From: Erysipelotrichaceae bacterium
GTDB taxonomy: Bacteria > Bacillota_I > Bacilli_A > Erysipelotrichales > Coprobacillaceae
Assembly (NCBI GenBank): GCA_018365815.1
Contig: JAGZJH010000013.1
Location: 1 to 51,100 of the forward strand
Direction: 5' to 3'
Length of the DNA stretch: 51,100 nucleotides
The notes beneath the pieces are model-generated. The model did not search any database. It was not told the DNA's origin and saw only the letters and a program-made list of their open reading frames with translations. A program made the translations under genes and the position numbers. This document shows positions 34,727-43,319 of this stretch, piece by piece (within the stretch, counting starts at the first letter, position 1; every line of letters starts with the position of its first letter).

Positions 34727-35494
34727 ATGAAAAATGTTTTATCAGTCAAAAATGTAGAAAAATATTATGGTAATAAGGGGAATATTACAAAAGCTATTGA
34801 TCATATAAGTTTTGATATTAACGAAGGGGAATTTGTGGGAATTATTGGAGCTAGTGGAAGTGCAAAAAAGACTTTGATGAATTGTATTTCCACAATTGAT
34901 CGTATTTCATCTGGTGAAATTGTGATTAACGGGCAATCAATTACTAAATTAAAAGGAAAGAAATTGGATCAATTTAGACGTGAGCAGTTAGGATTTATTT
35001 TTCAAGATTTTAATTTACTAGATACACTTACTGCTTATGAAAATATCGCATTAGCGTTAACAATTCAAAAAGTAAATGCGAAAGAAATTGATTTACGAGT
35101 TAAAAAAATTGCGAAAACTTTACAAATTGATCATATTTTAAATCAATATCCTTATCAACTTTCTGGTGGGCAAAAACAACGTGTCGCCAGTGCAAGGGCA
35201 ATGATTACACAACCACAATTAATTTTAGCAGATGAACCCACCGGAGCATTAGATTCTAAAGCAGCACGTTTGTTATTAGAAAACTTTGAATCATTAAACC
35301 AACGTTTAAAAGCAACTATTTTAATGGTCACTCATGATGCTTTTAGTGCGAGTTATTGTCATCGTATTTTATTTATTAAAGATGGAAAGATTTTTAATGA
35401 ATTAGTACGTGGAAATTTATCTCGTAAAGAGTTTTTTAATCAAATTATTGATGTAGTGACACTTCTTGGGGGTGACTTAAATGATGTTATTTAA
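34727..35494 (+). CDS. bceA: BceA-type ABC ATPase with a broken Walker A motif
   Basis: 255 residues. All family features except the P-loop are intact: Q-loop FIFQDFNLLD, signature LSGGQKQRVASARAM, Walker B LILADEPTGALDS and H-loop MVTHDAF. The Walker A segment (residues 41-49), GASGSGKTT in the family, reads GASGSAKKT: the P-loop glycine is Ala46 and the Ser/Thr after the lysine is Lys48. Two single-base changes (GGA to GCA, ACN to AAG) would explain it. These residues bind the phosphates and Mg, so ATP turnover should be lost. The ORF is otherwise whole and has a strong start (AAAGGAGCG). Confidence 0.9.
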   Translation: MKNVLSVKNVEKYYGNKGNITKAIDHISFDINEGEFVGIIGASGSAKKTLMNCISTIDRISSGEIVINGQSITKLKGKKLDQFRREQLGFIFQDFNLLDTLTAYENIALALTIQKVNAKEIDLRVKKIAKTLQIDHILNQYPYQLSGGQKQRVASARAMITQPQLILADEPTGALDSKAARLLLENFESLNQRLKATILMVTHDAFSASYCHRILFIKDGKIFNELVRGNLSRKEFFNQIIDVVTLLGGDLNDVI

Positions 35495-37475
35495 GTTATC
35501 AATGCGTAATATGAAAAAAAGTTTTAAAGATTATATGATTTACTTTTTAACTATTTTTTTAGGAGTGGCAGTGTTTTATATTTTTAATTCAATCGATTCA
35601 CAAAAAGCAATGATGGATTTATCTAACAGTGCTTCAGAATTAATTGACTTTTTAATGGATATGTTAAGCGGTGTGTCTGTTTTTGTTTCTGTGATTTTAG
35701 GGTTTTTGCTAGTCTATGCCAATAATTTTTTAATTCGCCGTCGTAAAAAGGAATTTGGTATTTATATGACTTTAGGCATGTCAAAATCGTCAATTTCAAA
35801 GATGTTATTTTTAGAAACTTTATGTGTTGGAATACTTTCACTTAGCATTGGATTAATTGTTGGAATCTTTGCTTCACAACTTACTTCTGTTTTACTAGTT
35901 CGAATGTTTAGAGCCAATTTAACAGATTATACATTTGTATTTTCATCATCAGCTTGTATTAAAACAATTATATATTTTGGAGTGATGTATGTGCTTATTA
36001 TGTTGTTTAATGTTCGTACGATTTCAAAATATCAATTAATTGATTTAATTAAAGCAAGTCATCAAAATGAACAAGTAAAGATGCGTAATCCTTTGCTTTC
36101 AGTGATTTTATTTATTATTTCAATCATCATACTTTCGTATGCTTATTATAAAGTGACAATAGATTTTTCTAATATTAGATTAAATAGTTTAGGCATGTAC
36201 ATTTTAATGGGAGTTTTTGCTACTTTTCTATTTTTCTATTCGTTATCAGGCTTTGTGTTAAAACTGGTTCAACAACGTTTATCACTTTATCTAAAAGATT
36301 TAAATATGTTTGTTTTAAGACAAATTCATTCAAAAATTAATACGACAGTAGTTTCAATGAGTATGATTTGTTTAATGTTGTTTTTAACTATTTGTATGTT
36401 ATCTTCATCACTGGCTTTACAAAATTCATTCAATCACGATTTAGAAAAACTGACTCCGATGGACTTATCCATTCGTCAAAATAAGCAAGACGATCAAATT
36501 TCAATTACAGATTACTTAACTCAAAATGATTTTGATATGAGTAAGTTAACTAACAAGGTCACATTACCAATATATAATGATGAAAATTTTACTTTAGGGG
36601 ATTCGATTGCTCCAATTTTAGATGAGATGTTACAAAAGTTTCCAGCTGTAAAAACTGATACTTTAGAATCTATTGTACCGGTTTCTATATATAACCAATT
36701 AGCCCCGTTGTTGCATCAACAACCGATTGAACTTTCAACAAATGAATATGTCATTTTAGCCAATTATAGAAATATTGTAAATTTTAGAAATCAGGTATTA
36801 GAATTAAATACCCCTTTAACAATTAATGGGTATCAACTCATGCCTAAGTTTACAAAATGTATTGATGGCATTGTTGAAATCAGTCCACAAGCGATAAATA
36901 CGGGCGTATTTATAGTGCCCGATCAAGTGGTTCAAGGATTAACCTTAAATGAAGAAATTTTGAATGCAAATTTTAATGTGAAAGATAGTAAAGAGAAAAA
37001 TGAAATCAGTCGTCAAATTGAAACTTTGCCAGATACAGAGTTATCCAATTTAAATATAATGACAAAAATTATTGCTGAAGAAGCTATTGCGGGAACTTCA
37101 ACAATTATAGTTTTTGTTGCCCTTTACTTAGGAATTATCTTTTTAATCACCAGTGCAGCATTACTTGCTTTAAAAGAATTATCTGAAAGTTCTGATAATG
37201 TGGAAAGATATGCTATTCTTAAAAAAATTGGTGTGAGTGAAGCAATGATGAACCGTGCTTTATTTTACCAAACAGGAATTTTTTATTTGCTTCCACTTGC
37301 TTTAGCAATGGTTCATTCTGTTTTTGGAATAGAAGTCGGTCGCCAAATTATTGCGACATTTTCAGCCCAAGATATGGGACCTTCCATTGCTTTAACGGCA
37401 GTATTGATTGTATTCATTTATGGTGGATATTTTATTGCGACTTACTATCAAAGTAAACGAATTATTAAAGAATAA
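35481..37475 (+). CDS. bceB: BceB-type FtsX-domain permease
   Basis: 664 residues. Four N-terminal helices, then FtsX-like halves with a large extracellular domain between about residues 315 and 540, as in BceB. The start LFKLSMRNMKKSFKDYMIYF is typical; an RRRKKEFGIYMTLGMSK segment forms the ATPase-coupling region. It binds the antibiotic-lipid complex and signals to BceS. The start overlaps bceA by 14 bases. Its reading frame is intact although the partner ATPase looks inactive. Confidence 0.93.
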   Translation: MMLFKLSMRNMKKSFKDYMIYFLTIFLGVAVFYIFNSIDSQKAMMDLSNSASELIDFLMDMLSGVSVFVSVILGFLLVYANNFLIRRRKKEFGIYMTLGMSKSSISKMLFLETLCVGILSLSIGLIVGIFASQLTSVLLVRMFRANLTDYTFVFSSSACIKTIIYFGVMYVLIMLFNVRTISKYQLIDLIKASHQNEQVKMRNPLLSVILFIISIIILSYAYYKVTIDFSNIRLNSLGMYILMGVFATFLFFYSLSGFVLKLVQQRLSLYLKDLNMFVLRQIHSKINTTVVSMSMICLMLFLTICMLSSSLALQNSFNHDLEKLTPMDLSIRQNKQDDQISITDYLTQNDFDMSKLTNKVTLPIYNDENFTLGDSIAPILDEMLQKFPAVKTDTLESIVPVSIYNQLAPLLHQQPIELSTNEYVILANYRNIVNFRNQVLELNTPLTINGYQLMPKFTKCIDGIVEISPQAINTGVFIVPDQVVQGLTLNEEILNANFNVKDSKEKNEISRQIETLPDTELSNLNIMTKIIAEEAIAGTSTIIVFVALYLGIIFLITSAALLALKELSESSDNVERYAILKKIGVSEAMMNRALFYQTGIFYLLPLALAMVHSVFGIEVGRQIIATFSAQDMGPSIALTAVLIVFIYGGYFIATYYQSKRIIKE

Positions 37476-37486
37476 ATAAACGATAT

Positions 37487-37515
37487 AGACTTGGTTATCT
37501 AAATCAAGTCTTTTT
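37487..37515 (+). terminator. Terminator of bceAB
   Basis: AGACTTG (37487-37493) / CAAGTCT (37505-37511) with an 11-base loop and five T. Confidence 0.8.
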
Positions 37516-37579
37516 ATATTGATAAAACTTGCAAAAATGGGAATATTTTGCAAAAAAACACTGTAATTTTAGTAAAGTT

Positions 37580-37608
37580 TTGACAATTCAAATGGTTTAG
37601 AGTAATAT
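37580..37608 (+). promoter_or_regulatory. Promoter of the MarR gene
   Basis: TTGACA (37580-37585), exactly 17 bases, TAATAT (37603-37608). The -35 is perfect; the leader is about 15 bases. Confidence 0.75.
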
Positions 37609-37628
37609 GAAAATAATGAGGTGAGATA

Positions 37629-38057
37629 ATGAAAAAAGAAGAACCAACCCATTTATTTGGAAATTTGATGAGAAAACATGATTATTTATTACATTTAGCA
37701 TGTCAAAAATATGGAATTTATCGGGGACAACATCATATTTTAAGAACATTAATGAAATATCCAGGATTAACTCAACATGAATTAGCACAAAAGACCAATA
37801 TTGCCAAGGCTTCTATTACAACTTCGTTAAATCGTATGGAAAAAAACGGTTTTGTTGCACGAAAAAAATCTCAAACTGACGGACGGTGTAATATTATTTT
37901 TATTACTCAAAAAGGGGTTGAAGCTATTCAAGGATGTGAAAAGGAAATTGATAAAATTAAAAAAGCATTATTTAGTGAATTAAATGAAGAAGAAGTGGAA
38001 AGTTTTAATCATATCGTCGTTAAACTAATTCAAGGGTTAGATCATATCGACAATTAG
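37629..38057 (+). CDS. MarR family transcriptional regulator
   Basis: 142 residues. The winged helix is clear: GLTQHELAQKTNIAKASITT for helices 3-4 and RMEKNGFVARKKSQTDGRCN with FITQKG for the wing. MarR proteins are dimeric repressors released by phenolics or oxidants. The target is unknown: the next gene is an intron relic plus a truncated GGDEF gene. Start follows GAGGTGAGATA. Confidence 0.93.
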   Translation: MKKEEPTHLFGNLMRKHDYLLHLACQKYGIYRGQHHILRTLMKYPGLTQHELAQKTNIAKASITTSLNRMEKNGFVARKKSQTDGRCNIIFITQKGVEAIQGCEKEIDKIKKALFSELNEEEVESFNHIVVKLIQGLDHIDN

Positions 38058-38119
38058 TTTATACACAAAACAGATAAAAATGAATTAAGTCGAAAGTAAA
38101 TAGTATCAAAAATTGGCCA

Positions 38120-38143
38120 AAGAAGGGAAACCTTCTTTTTTTT
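38120..38143 (+). terminator. Terminator of the MarR gene
   Basis: AAGAAGG-GAAA-CCTTCTT with a GNRA loop and a long T-run. Confidence 0.93.
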
Positions 38144-38214
38144 GTATATATGCTCTGATAGTCTATAAACAAAATATGACAAACTTCTTAGATGAATATG
38201 CTTATGATGAATGA

Positions 38215-38285
38215 AATAGGTGAAGTCTAAAAGACCTCGCCCCTTCCCGAACCGTACGGGCGCCTTTCAATGCATACGGCTCTCC
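38215..38285 (-). mobile_element. Group II intron 3' relic (domains V and VI)
   Basis: On the minus strand, 38282-38249 reads as the 34-base domain V: GAGCCGTATGCA, TTGAAAGG, then CGCCCGTACGGTTC, with the catalytic AGC, a GAAA tetraloop and the closing GTTC. It is followed by GGGGCGAGGTCTTTTAGACTTCACC, a domain VI hairpin with a likely bulged branch-point A, ending near 38215. Upstream (38286-38340) there is no reverse transcriptase frame, and domains I-IV are absent. It is a truncated, inactive intron. The exact 3' end is uncertain by a few bases. Confidence 0.85.
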
Positions 38286-38341
38286 ATTTCTAAGTGAGTG
38301 ATGCTAGAATAAAAACCGTACCAGTTAAATGTAAGAATTAA

Positions 38342-39259
38342 AGCATCTTAAGTATTGAGGATATTACATTATCCAAAGAAAAAGAACTGGCTTATATGAA
38401 ATGGAAAAATTATAAAGCCTCAATACAGTCTAAAACATATCTAAGTTTAGAATGTGATTTAACGTCAGATACTATTGAAGAAAAAATAGGTGAACTTTCT
38501 TCTGTATGTTTAACATCATTTTCAAAAACAATTGCTTATTTTAAAAAATTAATTATTGAACAAGACCAACAGCAATTTGATAATTTTTTTAACATAGAAA
38601 CATTAACCTTAGTCAGTCAACATCAAAATAACGATTTAACTTTAGAGTTTAAACAAGTTGCAATGAATGGTGAAGAATTTTATGCTAAAGCAGATGTTCA
38701 TTTAATTGTTGATTCCTTTACCAATCATTTAAAAGCTTCAATTTTGATAAAAAATATTCATCATCAAAAAGAGTTGTTACGTACTTTAAAACAACGTTCA
38801 ATCGAAGACTCATTAACCGGTCTTTATAATCGAAAGGCAATGATTGAAGAAGTCAATCAATTTTTAATTCGTAATCCTAAGCATATGCATACTTTAGTGA
38901 TGATTGATATTGACCATTTTAAAAAAGTTAATGATACACTAGGGCATAGTTTTGGTGATCAAGTTTTAATTGATGTAGCGACGATTTTAAAACAAAGTTT
39001 GCGAAATGAAGATTTATGTTGTCGTATAGGCGGAGATGAATTTGTGATGTTGCTTAAAAATATCAAAGATCATGAAAATTTGCTTTCAATTATCGAACGT
39101 ATTCAATCATCACTTACATTAAATTATACTTCCAATAGTAAAGTATCTGGAAGTGTTGGATATGCTTGTTTTCCAAAAGAAGGAAGAGATTTTAAAGAAT
39201 TATATGAAAAAGCTGATCAATCGATGTATCGTATGAAAAAAATAATACACGAGTCATAA
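38342..39259 (+). pseudogene. PAS-GGDEF diguanylate cyclase, 5' end lost
   Basis: The open frame begins at 38342, and its first codons read SILSIEDITLSKEKELAYMK, the end of a PAS domain (compare the usual ...VEDITxxK). A possible internal start is ATG 38396 (287 residues), without a ribosome binding site. A second PAS-like domain spans about residues 25-125 (counted from 38396), ending ILIKNIHHQKELLRTL. The GGDEF domain follows with DSLTGLYNRKA, IDIDHFKKVNDTLGH and RIGGDEFVMLL, all catalytic residues kept. It should form cyclic di-GMP if expressed, but it has lost its start beside the intron relic. No I-site RxxD was seen. Confidence 0.75.
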
Positions 39260-39300
39260 AATAAATGATTTAATCGTAAAATCTAATGGGAGGGACTATC

Positions 39301-40212
39301 ATGAATAAAAAAGAAATGGCTTACCATCCTATTAGTCGAACACCTTATTTTGAAGGTTGGTATTATAAAATTACTTCGTTAAAAATGTCGATGGCAATTA
39401 TTGTGGGAGTGATTCATGATCAAGAAAATTCACATGCCTTCATTCAAACATTAGATAGTATTTCTAAACAATCGCAATATATTCGTTTTGAATTAACAGA
39501 ATTTAAATTTGATAAACATCATTTTCACATTGCATTAAAAGACAATCATTTTTATTTAGATCATATTGTATTAAATCTTAAAGATAAGGTTACTATGAAG
39601 GGAACAATTCATTTTGGCTTACAAACTCCAATGGAGACTTCTTTATATCGTCCAACGATTATGGGACCGTTTTATTATTTAAAATTTCTTGAGTGTGTTC
39701 ATTCACTCATTAGTTTACATCATTGTTGTTATGTCGATTTAAAAATTAATGAACACCCCTTTGACTTAAAGGCAATTGGTTATATTGAAAAAGATCGTGG
39801 ACAGTCTTTTCCAAAACAATATTTTTGGTTACAATCCAATCATTGCGAAAATGAGTATGCTTGTTTAACTTTAGCCATTGCTAAAGTTAATCTTAAACTA
39901 TTTGATTTTACCGGAATTGTTATGGTGATGATGTTGAATGGTCAACAACATTTTTATACAACTTATTTAGGAGCGAAAGTAATAGAACAATCTTTACATC
40001 ATATTCATCTTAAACAAAATCAAGAGGATATTCATTTATACATTGAACATCAACACCCCTATGCTTTAAAAGGACCGCAGTTAGGAAAAATGAGTAAAGA
40101 TGTGTTTGAACAACTTAATGCGAAAGTGAGGGTAGAATTATATCATCATCAAAAAATTAAAGGTATTTACCATTTTACAATGTGTGCTTGTGAAGTTTAT
40201 GAAGATAAATAA
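39301..40212 (+). CDS. Tocopherol-cyclase-like family protein
   Basis: 303 residues from ATG 39301 (GGGAGGG 7 bases upstream). HPISRTPYFEGWYYKITS at the start, FIQTLDSISKQ, and GYIEKDRGQSFPKQYFWLQS in the second half are the signature segments of the tocopherol cyclase family (Pfam-type lipocalin-like barrel). In plants and cyanobacteria the family closes the chromanol ring of tocopherol; Firmicutes do not make tocopherol, so the substrate is unknown. Many His and Gln residues could line a hydrophobic pocket. Single gene with its own terminator. Confidence 0.82.
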   Translation: MNKKEMAYHPISRTPYFEGWYYKITSLKMSMAIIVGVIHDQENSHAFIQTLDSISKQSQYIRFELTEFKFDKHHFHIALKDNHFYLDHIVLNLKDKVTMKGTIHFGLQTPMETSLYRPTIMGPFYYLKFLECVHSLISLHHCCYVDLKINEHPFDLKAIGYIEKDRGQSFPKQYFWLQSNHCENEYACLTLAIAKVNLKLFDFTGIVMVMMLNGQQHFYTTYLGAKVIEQSLHHIHLKQNQEDIHLYIEHQHPYALKGPQLGKMSKDVFEQLNAKVRVELYHHQKIKGIYHFTMCACEVYEDK

Positions 40213-40236
40213 AAATACTCATTTGGGTATTTTTTA
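40211..40236 (+). terminator. Terminator after the tocopherol-cyclase-like gene
   Basis: ATACTC-ATTT-GGGTAT extended by flanking A/T pairs, followed by six T, directly after the stop codon. Confidence 0.8.
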
Positions 40237-40243
40237 CATAATA

Positions 40244-40252
40244 TGCTATAAT
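40244..40252 (+). promoter_or_regulatory. Extended -10 promoter of recG
   Basis: TGC-TATAAT is an extended -10 (TGN-TATAAT) 20 bases before the recG start. The -35 region is weak and overlaps the previous terminator. Confidence 0.6.
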
Positions 40253-40271
40253 GAAGCATAGGTGAAATGAA

Positions 40272-42296
40272 ATGATGGAAACAGATTTAAAAAAATTAAA
40301 AATAACACTTTCGCGTATTGAATTATTAAATACGATGGAAATTTATAGGCTTAATGATTTAATAACCTATTATCCTTATCGTTATGATGTTTTAAAAGCA
40401 ACTATTCCTAATGAAGAAAGTGATAAAATTATAGTAGAAGCAACAATAATTGATTTACCCAAAGTATTTTTTATTCGTAAAAATATGACAAGAATGTCTT
40501 TTAAAGTCAGTAGTCAGTATGGTGAATATTTAGTGAGTATTTTTAATCGGCATTTTTTAAAACGAAATCTTACTTTAAACAAAGTGATTACAATTATCGG
40601 TAAGCTAGATAAAAACAAACATTCGATTATAGCAAATGATATCAAACTTCAACCTTTAATTGAGATCGAAGGAATTTATCCTGTTTATTCAGTTAAAAAA
40701 GGAATGACAAGTAAATCAATGCAAAATTATATATTAAAAGCATTAAAACTAATGGATAATGATTTGATTGACTTTATTCCTGAAGAATTTATTCAAAAAC
40801 ACCAACTCATTTATTTAAAAGAGGCATTAAAAGAAATTCACCAACCGACAAGTGAATTTAAATTAAAACAAGCGATCAAATATTTGAAATACGAAGAATT
40901 TTTAAAATTTCAGTTAACGATGATGTATATCAAACGTTTTCATCATCTTGAAAATGTCGGAGTCGCTAAAATGTATGATCAAATGCAATTAAATGAGTAT
41001 ATTTATGATTTACCGTTTAAATTAACAGATGATCAAATTAAAGTGAGTATAGAAATATTAAAAGATATGCAAAGCTCGATGATGATGGATCGTTTAATAC
41101 AAGGAGATGTTGGAAGTGGTAAAACAGTTGTGGCAAGTATTGCGATTTATGCTAATTACTTAGCCGGATATCAAAGTGCTTTAATGGCACCTACTGAAAT
41201 ATTGGCTTCACAACATTTAAAAACCTTACAATCATTATTTAAAAATACCCCGATTAAAATAGGGTTGTTAACTGGAAGTTTAAACGCAAAAGATAAAAGA
41301 GAAATGCAACATTTAATTGCAATTAATGGGGTCGATGTTGTAGTGGGAACACATGCTTTAATTCAAGATCAAGTGCAGTTTAAAAATCTGGGATTAGTCA
41401 TTGCTGATGAACAACATCGTTTTGGTGTTAATCAGCGAAAAAAATTACAAGATAAAGGTAATCAAACAGATTTATTAACAATGTCAGCAACACCAATTCC
41501 ACGAACTTTAGCGATGATTATGTATGGGGATAAAGATGTTTCAACAATCAAAACAAAACCAAGTCATCGTCAACAAACAATAACAAAAGTCATTAAAACT
41601 CGAAGCATGAAACCTATTTTAAAGGAGTTAGAGGACTATATTGCAAATGGGGGACAATGCTATGTGGTTTGTCCATTAGTAGATGAAAGCGAAAATATGA
41701 GTAATGTTAATAATGCAACAAGCATTTATAACGGTATGGTAAAATACTATCAAAATCGTATGCATATAGGCTTATTACATGGGAAAATGAGCGATGAAAC
41801 CAAAGAAGAAACAATGCAACAATTTGTAAACCATGAAATTGATATATTAGTTTCCACTACGGTGATTGAAGTAGGGGTAGATGTTCAAAATGCTAATATG
41901 ATTGTGATTTACGATGCTCATCGTTTTGGTTTAAGTCAATTACATCAATTACGTGGAAGGGTAGGACGATCAAACAAACAAGGAAAATGTTATTTATTTA
42001 CTTCTTCTACTGATCAAGAGGCTCTTGATCGTTTACATTTTTTAGAAACCCATGATGATGGTTTTGAAGTTTCAGAATATGATTTGAACTTAAGAGGCCC
42101 TGGTGAAATGTTAGGACAAAGACAAAGTGGGTTACCATCATTTTTAATTGCTGATGTGTTAAAAGATTTTAATATATTAGAAATTGCGAAAAATGATGCT
42201 TCAATGATTATTGAACATATTGAGGATAAAAAGTATTTTTATTTAAAACAAATATTAAAAAATAAAATTCAAAATAATGATACTTATTTAGATTAA
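40272..42296 (+). CDS. recG: ATP-dependent DNA helicase RecG
   Basis: 674 residues, the normal length. N-terminal wedge/OB domain, then the motor domains: Walker A QGDVGSGKTVVA, motif II IADEQHRFGV (DEQH), motif III LTMSATPIPRTLA, motif IV-VI VGVDVQNANMI, ..HRFGLSQLHQLRGRVGR.., and the RecG-specific end NLRGPGEMLGQRQSG. RecG reverses stalled replication forks. Two adjacent ATGs are possible; 40272 has AGGTG 7 bases upstream. First gene of recG-plsX-rnc. Confidence 0.97.
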   Translation: MMETDLKKLKITLSRIELLNTMEIYRLNDLITYYPYRYDVLKATIPNEESDKIIVEATIIDLPKVFFIRKNMTRMSFKVSSQYGEYLVSIFNRHFLKRNLTLNKVITIIGKLDKNKHSIIANDIKLQPLIEIEGIYPVYSVKKGMTSKSMQNYILKALKLMDNDLIDFIPEEFIQKHQLIYLKEALKEIHQPTSEFKLKQAIKYLKYEEFLKFQLTMMYIKRFHHLENVGVAKMYDQMQLNEYIYDLPFKLTDDQIKVSIEILKDMQSSMMMDRLIQGDVGSGKTVVASIAIYANYLAGYQSALMAPTEILASQHLKTLQSLFKNTPIKIGLLTGSLNAKDKREMQHLIAINGVDVVVGTHALIQDQVQFKNLGLVIADEQHRFGVNQRKKLQDKGNQTDLLTMSATPIPRTLAMIMYGDKDVSTIKTKPSHRQQTITKVIKTRSMKPILKELEDYIANGGQCYVVCPLVDESENMSNVNNATSIYNGMVKYYQNRMHIGLLHGKMSDETKEETMQQFVNHEIDILVSTTVIEVGVDVQNANMIVIYDAHRFGLSQLHQLRGRVGRSNKQGKCYLFTSSTDQEALDRLHFLETHDDGFEVSEYDLNLRGPGEMLGQRQSGLPSFLIADVLKDFNILEIAKNDASMIIEHIEDKKYFYLKQILKNKIQNNDTYLD

Positions 42297-42302
42297 TTAA
42301 TA

Positions 42303-42315
42303 AGTATGATATACT
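42303..42315 (+). promoter_or_regulatory. Palindrome before plsX
   Basis: AGTAT-GAT-ATACT sits between the recG stop and the plsX ribosome binding site. It could be a promoter -10 or an operator for a fatty-acid regulator such as FapR, but it does not match the FapR consensus well. Confidence 0.35.
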
Positions 42316-42335
42316 ATTTACTAGAGGTGAAAGCA

Positions 42336-43319
42336 ATGAAGTTAGCAATCGATGCAATGAGTGGCGATTTAGGAGCAAAGCCAGTTGTTGAAGCAGTTAA
42401 AAAATTTACAGAAGAATTTAAAAATATTGAATTAAAAGTAGTGGGTAAAGAAGAAGAATTAAGTGAGTTAAAACAATATCCACAAATTGAAATAGTAGAT
42501 GCACGTGATGTGATGGAAATGACTGAAAGTATTTTAGCGATACGTCGTAAAAAAGAATCTAGTATGTTTAAAGCCGTGCATTTAGTTAAAAATGATGAAG
42601 CAGATGCAATTGTTTCTGCTGGTAATACCGGTGCGTATTATGCAAGTTGTATGTTATTTTTAAAACGTATTGATGGGGTTGAAAAATCTTGTTTAATGGC
42701 AAGTATGCCTACTTTTAACCAAAAAGGAATGTTGATGTTAGATGTGGGGGCAAATGCTTCTAATACACCCGAACAATTGATGCAATTTGCAATTATGGGA
42801 AGCACTTATGCAAGTGTGATTAAACAAATTAACTCTCCTAAAGTGGCTTTATTAAATATTGGGACAGAGGAGAAAAAAGGAAACGAACTTCATCAAACGA
42901 CTTATCAGTTATTGAAACAAAGTCAATTAAACTTTGTGGGAAATATTGAAGGTCGAGAAGTATTAGAAGGAGAAGTAGATGTTGTTGTGACTGATGGATT
43001 TAGTGGTAATATTGCCTTAAAATCGATTGAAGGAACAGCAAAATTAGTCATGAAAATAATGAAGAATACATTGATGTCATCATTAAGCGGTAAAATCGGA
43101 GCATTAATTGCTTCTGGATCATTTAAACAAATGGCAAGTACATTTGATTATCGTTCAGCCGGTGGTGCGTTGATGATTGGTTTTGATCACCCGGTAATTA
43201 AAGCTCATGGCGCAAGTGATAGTATTGCTTTCTACAATGCAATGGTACTTGCTAAAGAGATGGTTGAAGCCAATGTCTGTGAAAAAATGAAGGAAGGACT
43301 TAATCATGAAATTAATTGA
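42336..43319 (+). CDS. plsX: Phosphate acyltransferase PlsX
   Basis: 327 residues from ATG 42336 (GAGGTG 7 bases upstream, better than ATG 42306). MKLAIDAMSGDLGAKPVVEA is the family start (usual MGGD reads MSGD). VSAGNTGAYYASCM, LLDVGANASNTPEQLMQFAI and VVTDGFSGNIALKSIEG complete the fold. PlsX makes acyl-phosphate from acyl-ACP for PlsY in phospholipid synthesis. The rnc start overlaps its end by 14 bases; fabD and acpP, common neighbours, are absent. Confidence 0.95.
   Translation: MKLAIDAMSGDLGAKPVVEAVKKFTEEFKNIELKVVGKEEELSELKQYPQIEIVDARDVMEMTESILAIRRKKESSMFKAVHLVKNDEADAIVSAGNTGAYYASCMLFLKRIDGVEKSCLMASMPTFNQKGMLMLDVGANASNTPEQLMQFAIMGSTYASVIKQINSPKVALLNIGTEEKKGNELHQTTYQLLKQSQLNFVGNIEGREVLEGEVDVVVTDGFSGNIALKSIEGTAKLVMKIMKNTLMSSLSGKIGALIASGSFKQMASTFDYRSAGGALMIGFDHPVIKAHGASDSIAFYNAMVLAKEMVEANVCEKMKEGLNHEIN

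Noticed and set aside
42303..42315. FapR operator
   Set aside because: The palindrome differs from the FapR consensus and no fapR gene is present; kept only as a generic palindrome.
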